Shown piece by piece: positions 7,311 through 14,282 of a stretch of 14,992 nucleotides of DNA; positions within the stretch are counted from its first letter, which is position 1; the number at the start of each line of letters is the position of its first letter. The notes under the pieces are model-generated. The model saw nothing but the letters and a program-made list of their open reading frames with translations, made no database searches and was not told the origin of the DNA. This DNA comes from JAWVYT01 sp046483065. Lineage in GTDB: Bacteria > Gemmatimonadota > Gemmatimonadetes > Longimicrobiales > RSA9. The DNA is taken from assembly GCA_046483065.1 (NCBI GenBank), contig JAWODW010000098.1, positions 1 to 14,992 on the forward strand, read 5' to 3'. The translations under genes and the position numbers were made by a program.

Positions 7311-8606
7311 ATGCAGCTTTACACCAAGATCCTCATCGGCCTGGCGCTGGGTGTGGTGGTAGGCCTGGTGGCCAACGTGTTCGGCCTGGAGTGGCTCCAG
7401 GCCATACTGGGTGGCATCGAGCCTATCGGCACCGCGTTTATCCGCCTCATCACCATGGTGGTGGTCCCTCTGGTGGCCGCGAGTCTGCTCATCGGGACCG
7501 CATCGCTGGGCGACCTCCGGAAACTGGGCCGGATCGGCGGGAAGACGGTGGCCTACTACATGACCACCACCGCCGTCGCTGTGACCATCGGGATCGTGCT
7601 CTCCAACGTGGTCCAGCCCGGCAGTGGGATCGATGAGCAGACGCGCGACACGCTGTCGGAGCAGTTCGCCGACCAGGCCGGGGAGTCCATGGCACTGGCG
7701 GCGGAGAAGCCGCCGGTGGTGGAGACGCTGCTCAACATGATCCCCCGGAACCCGGTGCAGGCGGCGGCGGAGATGGATCTGCTTCCGCTCATCATCTTCA
7801 TGATCCTGTTCGGCGCTGCCATCACGCTGGTGGAGGAGGAGAAGAAGAACGCGGTGCTCATGTTCGCCGAGGGGGTGAACGACGCCGTTATGGTCCTTAT
7901 CGACTGGATCATGAAGCTGGCGCCGTACGCCGTGTTCGCGTTGATCGCGGCGGTGGTGGCCCAGTTCGGGCTGGACCTGCTCCAATCACTGCTCATCTAC
8001 ACCCTGACCGTCACGGCAGCGCTGCTCCTTCACGCCTTCATCACGTACGGGTCCGTCATACGGTTCCTGGTGAAGATGAACCCGGCCACCTTCTTCAAGC
8101 GGATCATCGAGGCGCCCGTGGTGGCGTTCTCGACGTCCAGCTCCAACGCCACGCTGCCGGTGACCATGGAGACGGCGGAGGAGGACGTGGGGATCTCGCC
8201 GGAGGTCTCGTCGTTCGTACTCCCGCTGGGCGCCACCATCAACATGGACGGCACGGCCATGTACCAGGCCATCGCCACCATGTTCATCGCCCAGATCTAC
8301 GGCGTGGGGCTGGGGATCGGCGAGCAGCTCACCATCGTGCTCACGGCCACCCTGGCCAGTATCGGTGCCGCGGGTGTGCCCAGCGCCGGGATCATCATCC
8401 TGATCCTCGTGCTGAACTCCGTGGGGCTCGGGGGCCACGCCGCCGCCGGGATCGCCCTGATCCTGGGTGTGGACCGGATCCTGGACATGCTGCGGACGGC
8501 GGTGAACGTGACGGGCGACCTGACGGCGGCGAGCTTCGTGGCGGTGTCGGAAGGCGAGACGCTGGAGCCGAGGCCGGTGGACCATAAGATCAAGATGAAG
8601 CCGTAG
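7311..8606 (+). CDS. Acidic amino acid (glutamate/aspartate):cation symporter, DAACS family
   Basis: A 431-residue Glt-type transporter of full family length. It carries the diagnostic re-entrant loop HP1 serine-rich motif STSSSNATLP (274-283), the TM7 cation-site motif NMDGTA (311-316), the HP2 region GVPSAG (355-360), and TM8 DMLRTAVNVTGDL. Asp392, Arg395 and Asn399 align with the substrate-binding Asp, Arg and Asn of the archaeal GltPh structure. Arg395 reads the side-chain carboxylate in that family, so aspartate or glutamate is the likely substrate, taken up with Na+ or H+ across the inner membrane. The TM8 motif is nearer to GltP/GltT than to DctA. It is transcribed alone, divergent from the lipoprotein gene. 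ATG 7311 fits the family N-terminus; the Shine-Dalgarno upstream is weak. Confidence 0.95.
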   Translation: MQLYTKILIGLALGVVVGLVANVFGLEWLQAILGGIEPIGTAFIRLITMVVVPLVAASLLIGTASLGDLRKLGRIGGKTVAYYMTTTAVAVTIGIVLSNVVQPGSGIDEQTRDTLSEQFADQAGESMALAAEKPPVVETLLNMIPRNPVQAAAEMDLLPLIIFMILFGAAITLVEEEKKNAVLMFAEGVNDAVMVLIDWIMKLAPYAVFALIAAVVAQFGLDLLQSLLIYTLTVTAALLLHAFITYGSVIRFLVKMNPATFFKRIIEAPVVAFSTSSSNATLPVTMETAEEDVGISPEVSSFVLPLGATINMDGTAMYQAIATMFIAQIYGVGLGIGEQLTIVLTATLASIGAAGVPSAGIIILILVLNSVGLGGHAAAGIALILGVDRILDMLRTAVNVTGDLTAASFVAVSEGETLEPRPVDHKIKMKP

Positions 8607-8609
8607 GGC

Positions 8610-8651
8610 GCGGGCGGAGCCCGGGCAGCATGCGGCACCTGCGCCGCCCGC
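8610..8651. terminator. Possible GC-rich hairpins between convergent genes
   Basis: The 52-bp gap between the symporter stop and the DUF1499-like stop contains GCGGGCGG (8610-8617) able to pair with CCGCCCGC (8644-8651), and an alternative inner stem GCGGC (8632-8636)/GCCGC (8643-8647) with a 6-nt loop. No U-tract is present. Position between convergent ends is the main argument for a terminator role. Confidence 0.3.
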
Positions 8652-8658
8652 CTCGCCG

Positions 8659-9090
8659 CTACAAGTCCATGCGGACCGACTCGATCTCCAGTCCCCGGGC
8701 GTCCTCGAGGGCCCGGTCCAGGGACCGGAAGAACTTCCGCAGCCTCCGGGCGTTGCTGCCCAGGTCATAGCGGCCGGACCGTGAGGCCGACAGGGCGTCG
8801 ACCCGGGTCTGGGCGTTGTGGTCGAGGGTGATGCGGATGGTGACGGCGCTGCTGAACCGGTCGGAGAGGCCCCGGGCCACGCCACGGATGATCCCTTCCC
8901 GGTCGTCGGCCTCCAGGAGTTGCCAACGACGGAGCTCGCCGTCCACGAGGCGGAGGGAGGCCTGCCACACGTCCTCGAACGGGATGGCGTACGTGCGACC
9001 GCGCATGCGTGAGTCACCGGCGTCGGGCGAAGTGAAGGCGACGTTCCGGGTCAGTCCCCGGACGACGGCGTCGGCGAGCTCCCGGATCAC
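8659..9090 (-). CDS. DUF1499-like protein
   Basis: A 143-residue protein without signal peptide or membrane segment. The C-terminal half contains LSASRSGRYDLGSNARR (100-116) followed by LRKFFRSL, which follows the DUF1499 signature (a 'SRxGxxDxGxNxxR' pattern then a helix). The N-terminal half has the usual VW.A.L.LVDGE segment (41-52). Biochemical function is unknown for the family; it is often found beside envelope proteins. The assignment rests on pattern recognition only. GTG 9090 overlaps the stop of the SIMPL gene (GTGA), so the two are very likely co-translated. The gene has normal GC-rich codon use and converges on the symporter gene. Confidence 0.62.
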   Translation of the reverse strand: MIRELADAVVRGLTRNVAFTSPDAGDSRMRGRTYAIPFEDVWQASLRLVDGELRRWQLLEADDREGIIRGVARGLSDRFSSAVTIRITLDHNAQTRVDALSASRSGRYDLGSNARRLRKFFRSLDRALEDARGLEIESVRMDL

Positions 9091-9824
9091 GAGCCCAGGC
9101 GGTAGGTGATCTGCACCGAGGCGTGGACCTCGAGCTCGCCCGCTTGGACGGGCGTGGACGCGGCGTCCGCCCGCATCATGAGCTCAGGCGTCGCCCCCCG
9201 GGTCGTGGGGGCGCCTGCGCCGGCGGTGGACACACGGATGGCCGGGCCGAGCGTCTCGTCCATGGCCCGTGCCAGGACCTCGGCCTCGCGGCGCGCTTTG
9301 GCCACGGCCTCCTCGAGGGCCTCGTGGTAAGCGGCTTCCGGGTCGGCGATCTGGAACTGGAGCCCCGTCACGCGGTTTGCCCCGGCGTCAATGGCGGCGT
9401 CCACCACGGGGCCCACGCGGTCGACGTCGTCCACGCGCACCGAGATCCGGTTCGCCGCGTGGTAGCCCACGATGGTCGGCTCCTCCACGTTCTGGCGCTG
9501 GTAGCGGGGCGAGAGGGCGATGGACTCGGTCCGGATCGACGACGACGGGATGCCCAGACCTTCGAGGGCGTCCGCCACCCTCGTCATGGCCCGGGCGTTT
9601 CCCCGGGTGGCCTCCTGCGCCGTCCCGGCCGTGGTCTCCACGGCCAGGTGGATCGTGGCCCGGTCCGGGCTCCGCATCACGCTCGCTTCGGCGCTCACTT
9701 GCAGTGTGCGCGTCACCTCACGGAGAGACTCGCGGGGCGGCGGGTCCTGCGCCGTGACGGGCGCCGCCGTCGATGAGCACGCGGATACGATCAGGCCGAG
9801 GAGAACCGCTGTGAATCGTAGCAT
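9087..9824 (-). CDS. SIMPL domain (DUF541) lipoprotein
   Basis: A 245-residue exported protein. The signal peptide ends in a lipobox IVSAC with Cys16, so it is probably lipid-anchored. The rest is a SIMPL/DUF541 domain: it opens with the TRTLQVSAEASVMRSPDRA pattern (38-56; family 'v.v.G.g.v...Pd.a'), includes IRTESIALSPRYQ (97-109), followed by IVGYHAANRISVRVDD (118-133) and ends with LEVHASVQITYRLGS. These are the hallmark strands of the family, of which BP26 and E. coli YggE are members. Molecular function is poorly defined; an oxidative-stress or envelope role has been proposed for YggE. It is first in a two-gene unit with the DUF1499-like gene. No Shine-Dalgarno is visible before ATG 9824. 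Confidence 0.88.
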   Translation of the reverse strand: MLRFTAVLLGLIVSACSSTAAPVTAQDPPPRESLREVTRTLQVSAEASVMRSPDRATIHLAVETTAGTAQEATRGNARAMTRVADALEGLGIPSSSIRTESIALSPRYQRQNVEEPTIVGYHAANRISVRVDDVDRVGPVVDAAIDAGANRVTGLQFQIADPEAAYHEALEEAVAKARREAEVLARAMDETLGPAIRVSTAGAGAPTTRGATPELMMRADAASTPVQAGELEVHASVQITYRLGS

Positions 9825-9831
9825 GCGAAAA

Positions 9832-9837
9832 AAGATA
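9832..9837 (-). promoter_or_regulatory. Candidate -10 box for SIMPL gene (possibly leaderless)
   Basis: Read on the minus strand, TATCTT lies 7 bp before ATG 9824, inside the only AT-rich patch of the 123-bp divergent spacer. With no Shine-Dalgarno, the transcript could start at or next to the ATG. Only four of six bases match the -10 consensus, and no good -35 is seen. Confidence 0.25.
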
Positions 9838-9936
9838 GATCATGGCGGAACCGCGCGCGAGGCACCGGCGGCTTGTCGACCCGGCACCGGGAACCGACCT
9901 TGCATGAATGGCGTCGTGACACGCAGCTACCCGAAC

Positions 9937-9942
9937 GAGGAG
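9937..9942 (+). promoter_or_regulatory. Shine-Dalgarno deciding the nucleotidylyltransferase start
   Basis: GAGGAG ends 5 nt before GTG 9948. It rules for that start over an in-frame start at 9873, whose extra residues do not resemble the family's N-terminus. Confidence 0.7.
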
Positions 9943-9947
9943 ACACG

Positions 9948-10934
9948 GTGAAGGTCGTCATACCGCTGGCAGGCAAAGGCACGCGGCTCCGTCCGCACAC
10001 GTACACCACCCCGAAGCCGCTCGTACACGTGGGCGGGCGTCCCGTCATGAGCTACATCCTGGACGACCTCCGGGAGCTGGGCGTGGAGGAGGCGGTCTTT
10101 ATCGTGGGGTACATGCGCGACCACATCGAGGCGTACATCGCGGAGGAGTACCCCGAGTTCACGTCGCACTTCGTGGAACAGAAGGTTCAGGACGGGACGG
10201 CCGGCGCGGTGAAGCTGGCGGAGCCGTTCATCGACGAGGACCTCCTCATCATCTTCGTGGACACCCTCTTCGACGCCGACCTCTCCATGGCGGAATCGCT
10301 GGGCGAGGGCGATGCCGGCGTGATCTGGGCGAAGGAAGTGGAGGACTACCAGCGCTTCGGCGTCATCGTCACCGACGACGATGGCTACATGGAGCGGATC
10401 GTGGAGAAGCCCACCGAGCCCATCTCGAAGCTCGCCAATATCGGGCTCTACTACATCCGCGACTGGGCGCTCCTCTTCGAGGGGATCGATGACACGCTCC
10501 AGGGCACGCTGGGCCCGGGGGGCGAGTACTACCTCACCGACGCGTTCCAGTACATGATCGACCACGGCGCACGGATCCGGACGGCCGAGGTGGCCGGCTG
10601 GTACGACTGCGGCAAGCCGGAGACGCTCATCGAGACCAACCGCCACCTGCTGGAGACCACCCGCGGTCGGCACGCCGACGCCGGCGGCGCGACGCTGACC
10701 GATCCGATCCGGGTGGAGGACGACGTCACGCTCGACGGGGCGACGCTCGGGCCCAACGTCACCCTCGAGGCCGGCACCACCGTCCGGGCCTCCACCCTTC
10801 GGGACTGTATCGTCGGGCGGGACGCGGTCATCGAGGAGTGCGATCTCCACGACTCCGTCATCGGCGATCGCGCCGTGATCAAGGCTGTGACCGGGTCGGT
10901 GAGCGTAGCGGCCGACAGCGTGATCGAGCCGTAG
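9948..10934 (+). CDS. Sugar-phosphate nucleotidylyltransferase with beta-helix tail
   Basis: A 328-residue enzyme of the NTP_transferase superfamily that joins a sugar-1-phosphate to an NTP to make a nucleotide sugar for cell-surface glycans. The pyrophosphorylase loop is GKGTRLRP (9-16), followed by TPKPLVHVGGRPV (21-33). VDTLFDAD (104-111) supplies the metal Asp, and IVEKP (151-155) and WYDCGKPETLIETN (218-231) complete the nucleotide and sugar site. From about 255 to 328, hexapeptide-like repeats (VEDDVTL, LGPNVTL, VGRDAVI, IGDRAVI) form a short left-handed beta-helix, as in the longer RmlA-like or GlmU-like enzymes. The tail is too short to be a full GlmU acetyltransferase. Whether it makes dTDP-, UDP- or GDP-sugar is unclear. 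It stands alone, with a divergent gene upstream and a repeat-bearing spacer downstream. Confidence 0.9.
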   Translation: MKVVIPLAGKGTRLRPHTYTTPKPLVHVGGRPVMSYILDDLRELGVEEAVFIVGYMRDHIEAYIAEEYPEFTSHFVEQKVQDGTAGAVKLAEPFIDEDLLIIFVDTLFDADLSMAESLGEGDAGVIWAKEVEDYQRFGVIVTDDDGYMERIVEKPTEPISKLANIGLYYIRDWALLFEGIDDTLQGTLGPGGEYYLTDAFQYMIDHGARIRTAEVAGWYDCGKPETLIETNRHLLETTRGRHADAGGATLTDPIRVEDDVTLDGATLGPNVTLEAGTTVRASTLRDCIVGRDAVIEECDLHDSVIGDRAVIKAVTGSVSVAADSVIEP

Positions 10935-10947
10935 GTGGAAGAGTGCG

Positions 10948-11009
10948 GGACTGCACGAGTGCAGGAGCAGGCGCCCGGGTTCTTGCGTCCTGCATTCTTG
11001 CATCCTGAT
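10948..11009. repeat. Imperfect inverted repeat with 15-bp tandem repeat
   Basis: The segment 10948-10966 pairs with 10988-11006: 14 of 19 positions are Watson-Crick and two more are G-U, around a 21-nt loop; the TGCAGGA/TCCTGCA core is perfect. The right arm consists of two tandem 15-bp units, 10980-10994 and 10995-11009, that differ at three positions. The left arm contains its own dyad, CTGCAC-GA-GTGCAG (10951-10964), which would compete with the long pairing. It lies 13 bp after the nucleotidylyltransferase stop, so it may be a terminator or a dispersed intergenic repeat. No U-tract follows. The rest of the spacer to 11053 is pyrimidine-rich without a recognisable promoter. Confidence 0.55.
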
Positions 11010-11065
11010 CACCCCGTCGCCCATCTTCCTCCCTTCCTACCCTCCGCGCGATCGAGGACTTCCGG

Positions 11066-12319
11066 ATGGAGAAGCAGGACCTGATCCACGATTGGAACAC
11101 GGTGGCCGATGCCTTCGATTACGCGGCGCTGCGGCCCGTGGAGCTGGACGACGAGACGCTCCGGGACGGGCTCCAGTCGCCCTCGGCGCAGGACCCGCCC
11201 ATCGACGCCAAGATCGAGATTTTGCACCTTATGGAGGAGCTGGGGATCCACGCCGTGGACCTCGGGCTGCCGGGCGCGGGGCCCCGGGCGGTGGCCGCTG
11301 TCAGGGCGCTGGCCCAGGAGATCGCGGACCAGAGGCTCCGGATCGCGGCGAACTGCGCGGCCCGGACGGTCCGGGCCGATGTGGAGCCCATCGCCCGGAT
11401 CACCCAGGAGACGGGGGTGGCCATCGAGGCGGCCACGTTCATCGGGTCGTCGCCGGTCCGGCAGTACGCCGAGGACTGGACGCTGGACCGGATGCTCCGG
11501 GCCACGGAGGACGCGGTGAAATTCGCCGTCGCCGAGGGGCTCGACGTGATGTACGTGACGGAGGACACGACCCGGGCCACGCCGGAGACGCTGAAACAGC
11601 TCTATGGCGCGGCCGTCGCGTGCGGCGCCGGCCGGATCTGCATCGCCGATACGGTGGGGCACGCCACGCCGAACGGCGTCCGACAGCTGGTGCGCTTCAT
11701 CCGCAGCGAGATCATCGAGCCCAGCGGCGAGTCGGTGAAGGTGGACTGGCACGGCCACCGGGACCGGGGCCTGGCGCTGCCGAACACGCTGGCGGCGGTC
11801 GAGGAGGGCGTGGACCGGGTCCACGGCTCGGCCATGGGGATCGGTGAACGGGTGGGCAACGCGGAGATGGACCTGCTGCTGGTGAACCTCAAGCTGCTGG
11901 GGCTCCACGACTACGATCTCCGACGGCTCCCCGAGTACTGCCGGCGGGTGGCGGAGGCCACGGGGATCCCGATCCCGGACAACTACCCGGTCATCGGGGC
12001 GGACGCGTTCCGCACGGGGACGGGCGTGCACGCCGCGGCGATCATCAAGGCGCAGCACAAGGGCGACGAGTGGTTGGCCGACCTGGTCTACAGCGGCGTC
12101 CCGGCGGGCGAGTTCGGCCGGCATCAGCGGATCGAGGTCAGCCACATGAGCGGGATGTCGAACGTGAAGCACTGGCTCGGGAAGCACGGCTACGACGCCG
12201 CGGACGACGGGCTGGCTCGCCACGTTTTCGAGCTGGCCAAGAGTAGCGATCACACGCTTACGCCCGAGGAGATCCACGAGGCCGCCCGGGAGCACGGTGT
12301 GGCACAGGAGGCATCATGA
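11066..12319 (+). CDS. LeuA/homocitrate synthase-like DRE-TIM enzyme without regulatory domain
   Basis: A 417-residue acyltransferase of the isopropylmalate/homocitrate synthase group, which condenses acetyl-CoA with a 2-oxo acid. DETLRDG (29-35) gives the first metal ligand and catalytic Arg, His229 and His231 are the metal His pair, and GIGERVGNA (258-266) supplies the last ligand Asn265. The motif around the His pair reads HGHRD, where LeuA and homocitrate synthases have HxH(N/D)D. After the barrel comes a subdomain with TGTGVHAAAI (317-326), but the roughly 120-residue leucine-binding C-terminal domain of full LeuA (about 510 aa) is absent, so leucine feedback is not expected. GAGGA at 11054-11058 supports ATG 11066. 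No other leucine gene is in the window; it overlaps the Qor gene by 4 bp. A LeuA-like fold is certain, the actual substrate is not. Confidence 0.88.
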   Translation: MEKQDLIHDWNTVADAFDYAALRPVELDDETLRDGLQSPSAQDPPIDAKIEILHLMEELGIHAVDLGLPGAGPRAVAAVRALAQEIADQRLRIAANCAARTVRADVEPIARITQETGVAIEAATFIGSSPVRQYAEDWTLDRMLRATEDAVKFAVAEGLDVMYVTEDTTRATPETLKQLYGAAVACGAGRICIADTVGHATPNGVRQLVRFIRSEIIEPSGESVKVDWHGHRDRGLALPNTLAAVEEGVDRVHGSAMGIGERVGNAEMDLLLVNLKLLGLHDYDLRRLPEYCRRVAEATGIPIPDNYPVIGADAFRTGTGVHAAAIIKAQHKGDEWLADLVYSGVPAGEFGRHQRIEVSHMSGMSNVKHWLGKHGYDAADDGLARHVFELAKSSDHTLTPEEIHEAAREHGVAQEAS

Positions 12320-13284
12320 GAGCGATCCGCGTAGCGGAGACGGGTGGGCCCGAGGTCCTGGAACTGAAGGAGACCGACGCGCCGGAGCCGGCCCCCGGCG
12401 AGGCCCGGGTCCGGATCGAGCTGGCCGGCGTCAACTTCGTGGACACGTACCACCGGACCGGGCTCTACCCGAAGGATCTGCCATTCACGCCCGGCGTGGA
12501 AGGCGCGGGCGTGGTGGACGCCGTGGGGTCGGACGTGGAGCACGTGGCCACCGGCGACCGGGTCGCCTGGTGCATGCACCCGGGCTCCTACGCCGAGGCC
12601 GCGGCGGTGCCGGCGTGGAAGCTGGTGAAGGTGCCCGACGGAGTGGAGCTGGAGGTCGCGGCCGCCCTCATGGTCCAGGGGATGACCGCTCACTACCTGG
12701 TCAAGAGCACGTACGCCCTGGGCCCCGCCGACGTGGCGGTGGTCCACGCCGCCGCCGGCGGGGTGGGGCTGCTCCTGGTCCAGCTCGCGAAGGACGCCGG
12801 GGCCACCGTGATCGGGACGTGCTCGACGGCGGAGAAGGCCGCCCGCGTCCGGGATCGGGGCGCCGACCACGTGATCCGGTACACGGAGACCGACTTCGAG
12901 CCCGAAGTCCAGCGACTGACGGACGGCAAGGGTGCCACCGTGGTCTACGACTCGGTGGGGCAGGCCACGTTCCGTGACAGCTTGAAGGCGCTGCGACGCC
13001 GGGGGACGCTGGTCCTGTACGGCCAATCCAGCGGCCCGGTGGAGCCCTTCGATCCCGGCGAGCTGGCCCGGGGCGGGTCGCTCTTCCTGACCCGACCGTC
13101 CCTCGGGGACTACGCGGCCGACCGGACGGAAGTAGAGTGGCGGGCCGGCGAGCTGCTGGCGGCCGTGGAGTCCGGCGCCCTGGTCGTGCGGATCCACGAC
13201 GTCATGGCGCTGGAGGACGCCGCGGAGGCCCACCGGCGGTTGGAGGGCCGGGAGACCTCGGGGAAGCTGCTGCTGAGGACCTGA
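12316..13284 (+). CDS. qor: NADPH:quinone oxidoreductase, Qor/zeta-crystallin type
   Basis: A 322-residue zinc-free medium-chain dehydrogenase/reductase, close in length and sequence pattern to E. coli QorA (327 aa). Shared landmarks are GGPEVL (10-15), VNFVDTYHRTGLYP (39-52), the nucleotide-binding HAAAGGVGLL (144-153), VVYDSVG in the middle and SLFLTRPSL near the C-terminus. The Cys and His zinc ligands of alcohol dehydrogenases are missing, as expected. It should transfer electrons from NADPH to quinones or other conjugated carbonyls in the cytoplasm. ATG 12316 overlaps the preceding stop (ATGA) and is preceded by AGGAGG at 12306-12311, so expression is tied to the LeuA-like gene. The family is confident; the physiological acceptor could equally be an enone made or met in this operon's pathway. 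Confidence 0.92.
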   Translation: MRAIRVAETGGPEVLELKETDAPEPAPGEARVRIELAGVNFVDTYHRTGLYPKDLPFTPGVEGAGVVDAVGSDVEHVATGDRVAWCMHPGSYAEAAAVPAWKLVKVPDGVELEVAAALMVQGMTAHYLVKSTYALGPADVAVVHAAAGGVGLLLVQLAKDAGATVIGTCSTAEKAARVRDRGADHVIRYTETDFEPEVQRLTDGKGATVVYDSVGQATFRDSLKALRRRGTLVLYGQSSGPVEPFDPGELARGGSLFLTRPSLGDYAADRTEVEWRAGELLAAVESGALVVRIHDVMALEDAAEAHRRLEGRETSGKLLLRT

Positions 13285-13287
13285 CCC

Positions 13288-14238
13288 GTGTACTTCGAGA
13301 CCGCCGCGATCGAGGTGGCCCTCTGGGTCCCTCCGCTGGTGGCCTTCGTCATCGCGTTCTTCACCTGCATGGGCGGCGTTTCCGGCGCCTTCCTGCTGCT
13401 CCCGTTCCAGATGTCGGTGCTGGGATTCACCGCCCCGGCCGTCAGCGCCACGAACCAGCTCTACAACGCCACGTCGATTCCCGCCGGCGTGTACCGGTAC
13501 TGGCGGGAAGGGCGCATGCTATGGCCGCTCACGTGGGTGGTGGTGGCCGGCACGCTACCGGGCGTGTTCCTGGGCGCCCTGATCCGGGTCACGTGGCTGC
13601 CGGACCCCCGTGCGTTCAAGCTCTTCGCCGCCGCCGTCCTGGCGTATATCGGGTGGCGGATGCTCCGGGACCTTATGGCGAAGGGGCATGCCCCCGGCGG
13701 CTCCGTGGCCCAGGCGGAGGAGGCGTTCAACCGCCTCGCCAAGGACCGCGATGACGGCGACGGATCCAGGCCGGCGCTCCCCGCTGTGCGCACCACGCAC
13801 CTGAGCTGGAAACGCCTCAGCTACACGTTCATGGGCGAAAGCTATCACGTCTCCGTGTGGAAGCTCAGTTTCCTGACCTTCTGGGTGGGGATGGTGGGAG
13901 GCGTGTACGGGATCGGCGGTGGCGCCATTATCGCGCCCTTCTTCGTGTCCTTCTACGGCCTTCCCGTCTACACCGTGGCCGGGCCCGTGCTCATGGGCAC
14001 GTTCGTGACCTCCGTGGCGGGCGTGGCCTTCTACCAGCTGCTCGCACCGTTCCACCCGGAGATGGCCGTGGCCCCGGACTGGCTCCTCGGGGTGCTGTTC
14101 GGACTGGGCGGGATGGTGGGGATGTACCTGGGTGCCCGGGTCCAGAAGCGGGTGCCGGCCCGATGGATCAAATGGCTGCTGGCGGTGATCCTGGTCCTGA
14201 CCGCCGCCAGGTACGTGCTGGAGGCGCTGGGGGTGTAG
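13288..14238 (+). CDS. TauE/SafE family anion transporter
   Basis: A 316-residue membrane protein with the two-repeat layout of the TauE/SafE (sulfite/sulfoacetate exporter, DUF81) family. The first repeat has GGVSGAFLLLPF (29-40) with NQLYNATSIPAGVYRYWREG (56-75), and the second has GGVYGIGGGAIIAPFFV (204-220) with GTFVTSVAGVAFYQLL (237-252). About seven to eight hydrophobic helices are visible. The two halves are joined by an unusually long hydrophilic linker, about 128-188, rich in charged residues. Members move sulfur-containing or other organic anions across the inner membrane; the substrate here is unknown. GTG 13288 is 3 bp after the Qor stop, with GAGGA at 13275-13279. As last gene of the three-gene run it may export a product or by-product of the upstream enzymes. 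Confidence 0.88.
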   Translation: MYFETAAIEVALWVPPLVAFVIAFFTCMGGVSGAFLLLPFQMSVLGFTAPAVSATNQLYNATSIPAGVYRYWREGRMLWPLTWVVVAGTLPGVFLGALIRVTWLPDPRAFKLFAAAVLAYIGWRMLRDLMAKGHAPGGSVAQAEEAFNRLAKDRDDGDGSRPALPAVRTTHLSWKRLSYTFMGESYHVSVWKLSFLTFWVGMVGGVYGIGGGAIIAPFFVSFYGLPVYTVAGPVLMGTFVTSVAGVAFYQLLAPFHPEMAVAPDWLLGVLFGLGGMVGMYLGARVQKRVPARWIKWLLAVILVLTAARYVLEALGV

Positions 14239-14241
14239 ACG

Positions 14242-14260
14242 GGCCGCGACGACCGCGGCC
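14242..14260. terminator. Perfect GC hairpin between convergent genes
   Basis: GGCCGCG-ACGAC-CGCGGCC is a 7-bp perfect stem with a 5-nt loop, starting 4 bp after the TauE/SafE stop and 23 bp before the end of the Spy-like gene. The position fits a two-way terminator, but no U-tract follows on either strand, so a Rho-dependent or purely structural role is also possible. Confidence 0.5.
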
Positions 14261-14280
14261 GGAGTGGCCGGAGTGGCCGG
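14257..14280. repeat. Short tandem repeat, unit GGCCGGAGT
   Basis: GGCCGGAGT occurs about 2.7 times in direct tandem, filling the remainder of the 44-bp convergent spacer up to the minus-strand stop. The first GGCC is shared with the right arm of the hairpin. Probably a slippage product. Confidence 0.5.
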
Positions 14281-14282
14281 GC

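Noticed and set aside
6185..7636. 483-codon plus-strand frame opposite the lipoprotein
   Set aside because: It runs out of frame into the recognised symporter gene, and the minus strand has a proper signal peptide with lipobox.
9873..9947. Extended N-terminus of the nucleotidylyltransferase from 9873
   Set aside because: GAGGAG 5 nt before GTG 9948 and the family N-terminus (MKVVIPLAGKGTRLRP) favour 9948.
10935..11084. Possible leader peptide of about 49 codons from GTG 10935, with FLRPA/FLHPD from the tandem repeat
   Set aside because: There is no Shine-Dalgarno, it begins directly at the upstream stop, overlaps the LeuA-like start and has no leucine-codon run; more likely non-coding repeat.
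9927..13233. Several long minus-strand frames across the nucleotidylyltransferase, LeuA-like and Qor genes
   Set aside because: All lie antisense to genes with full conserved motifs; long antisense frames are expected at this GC content.
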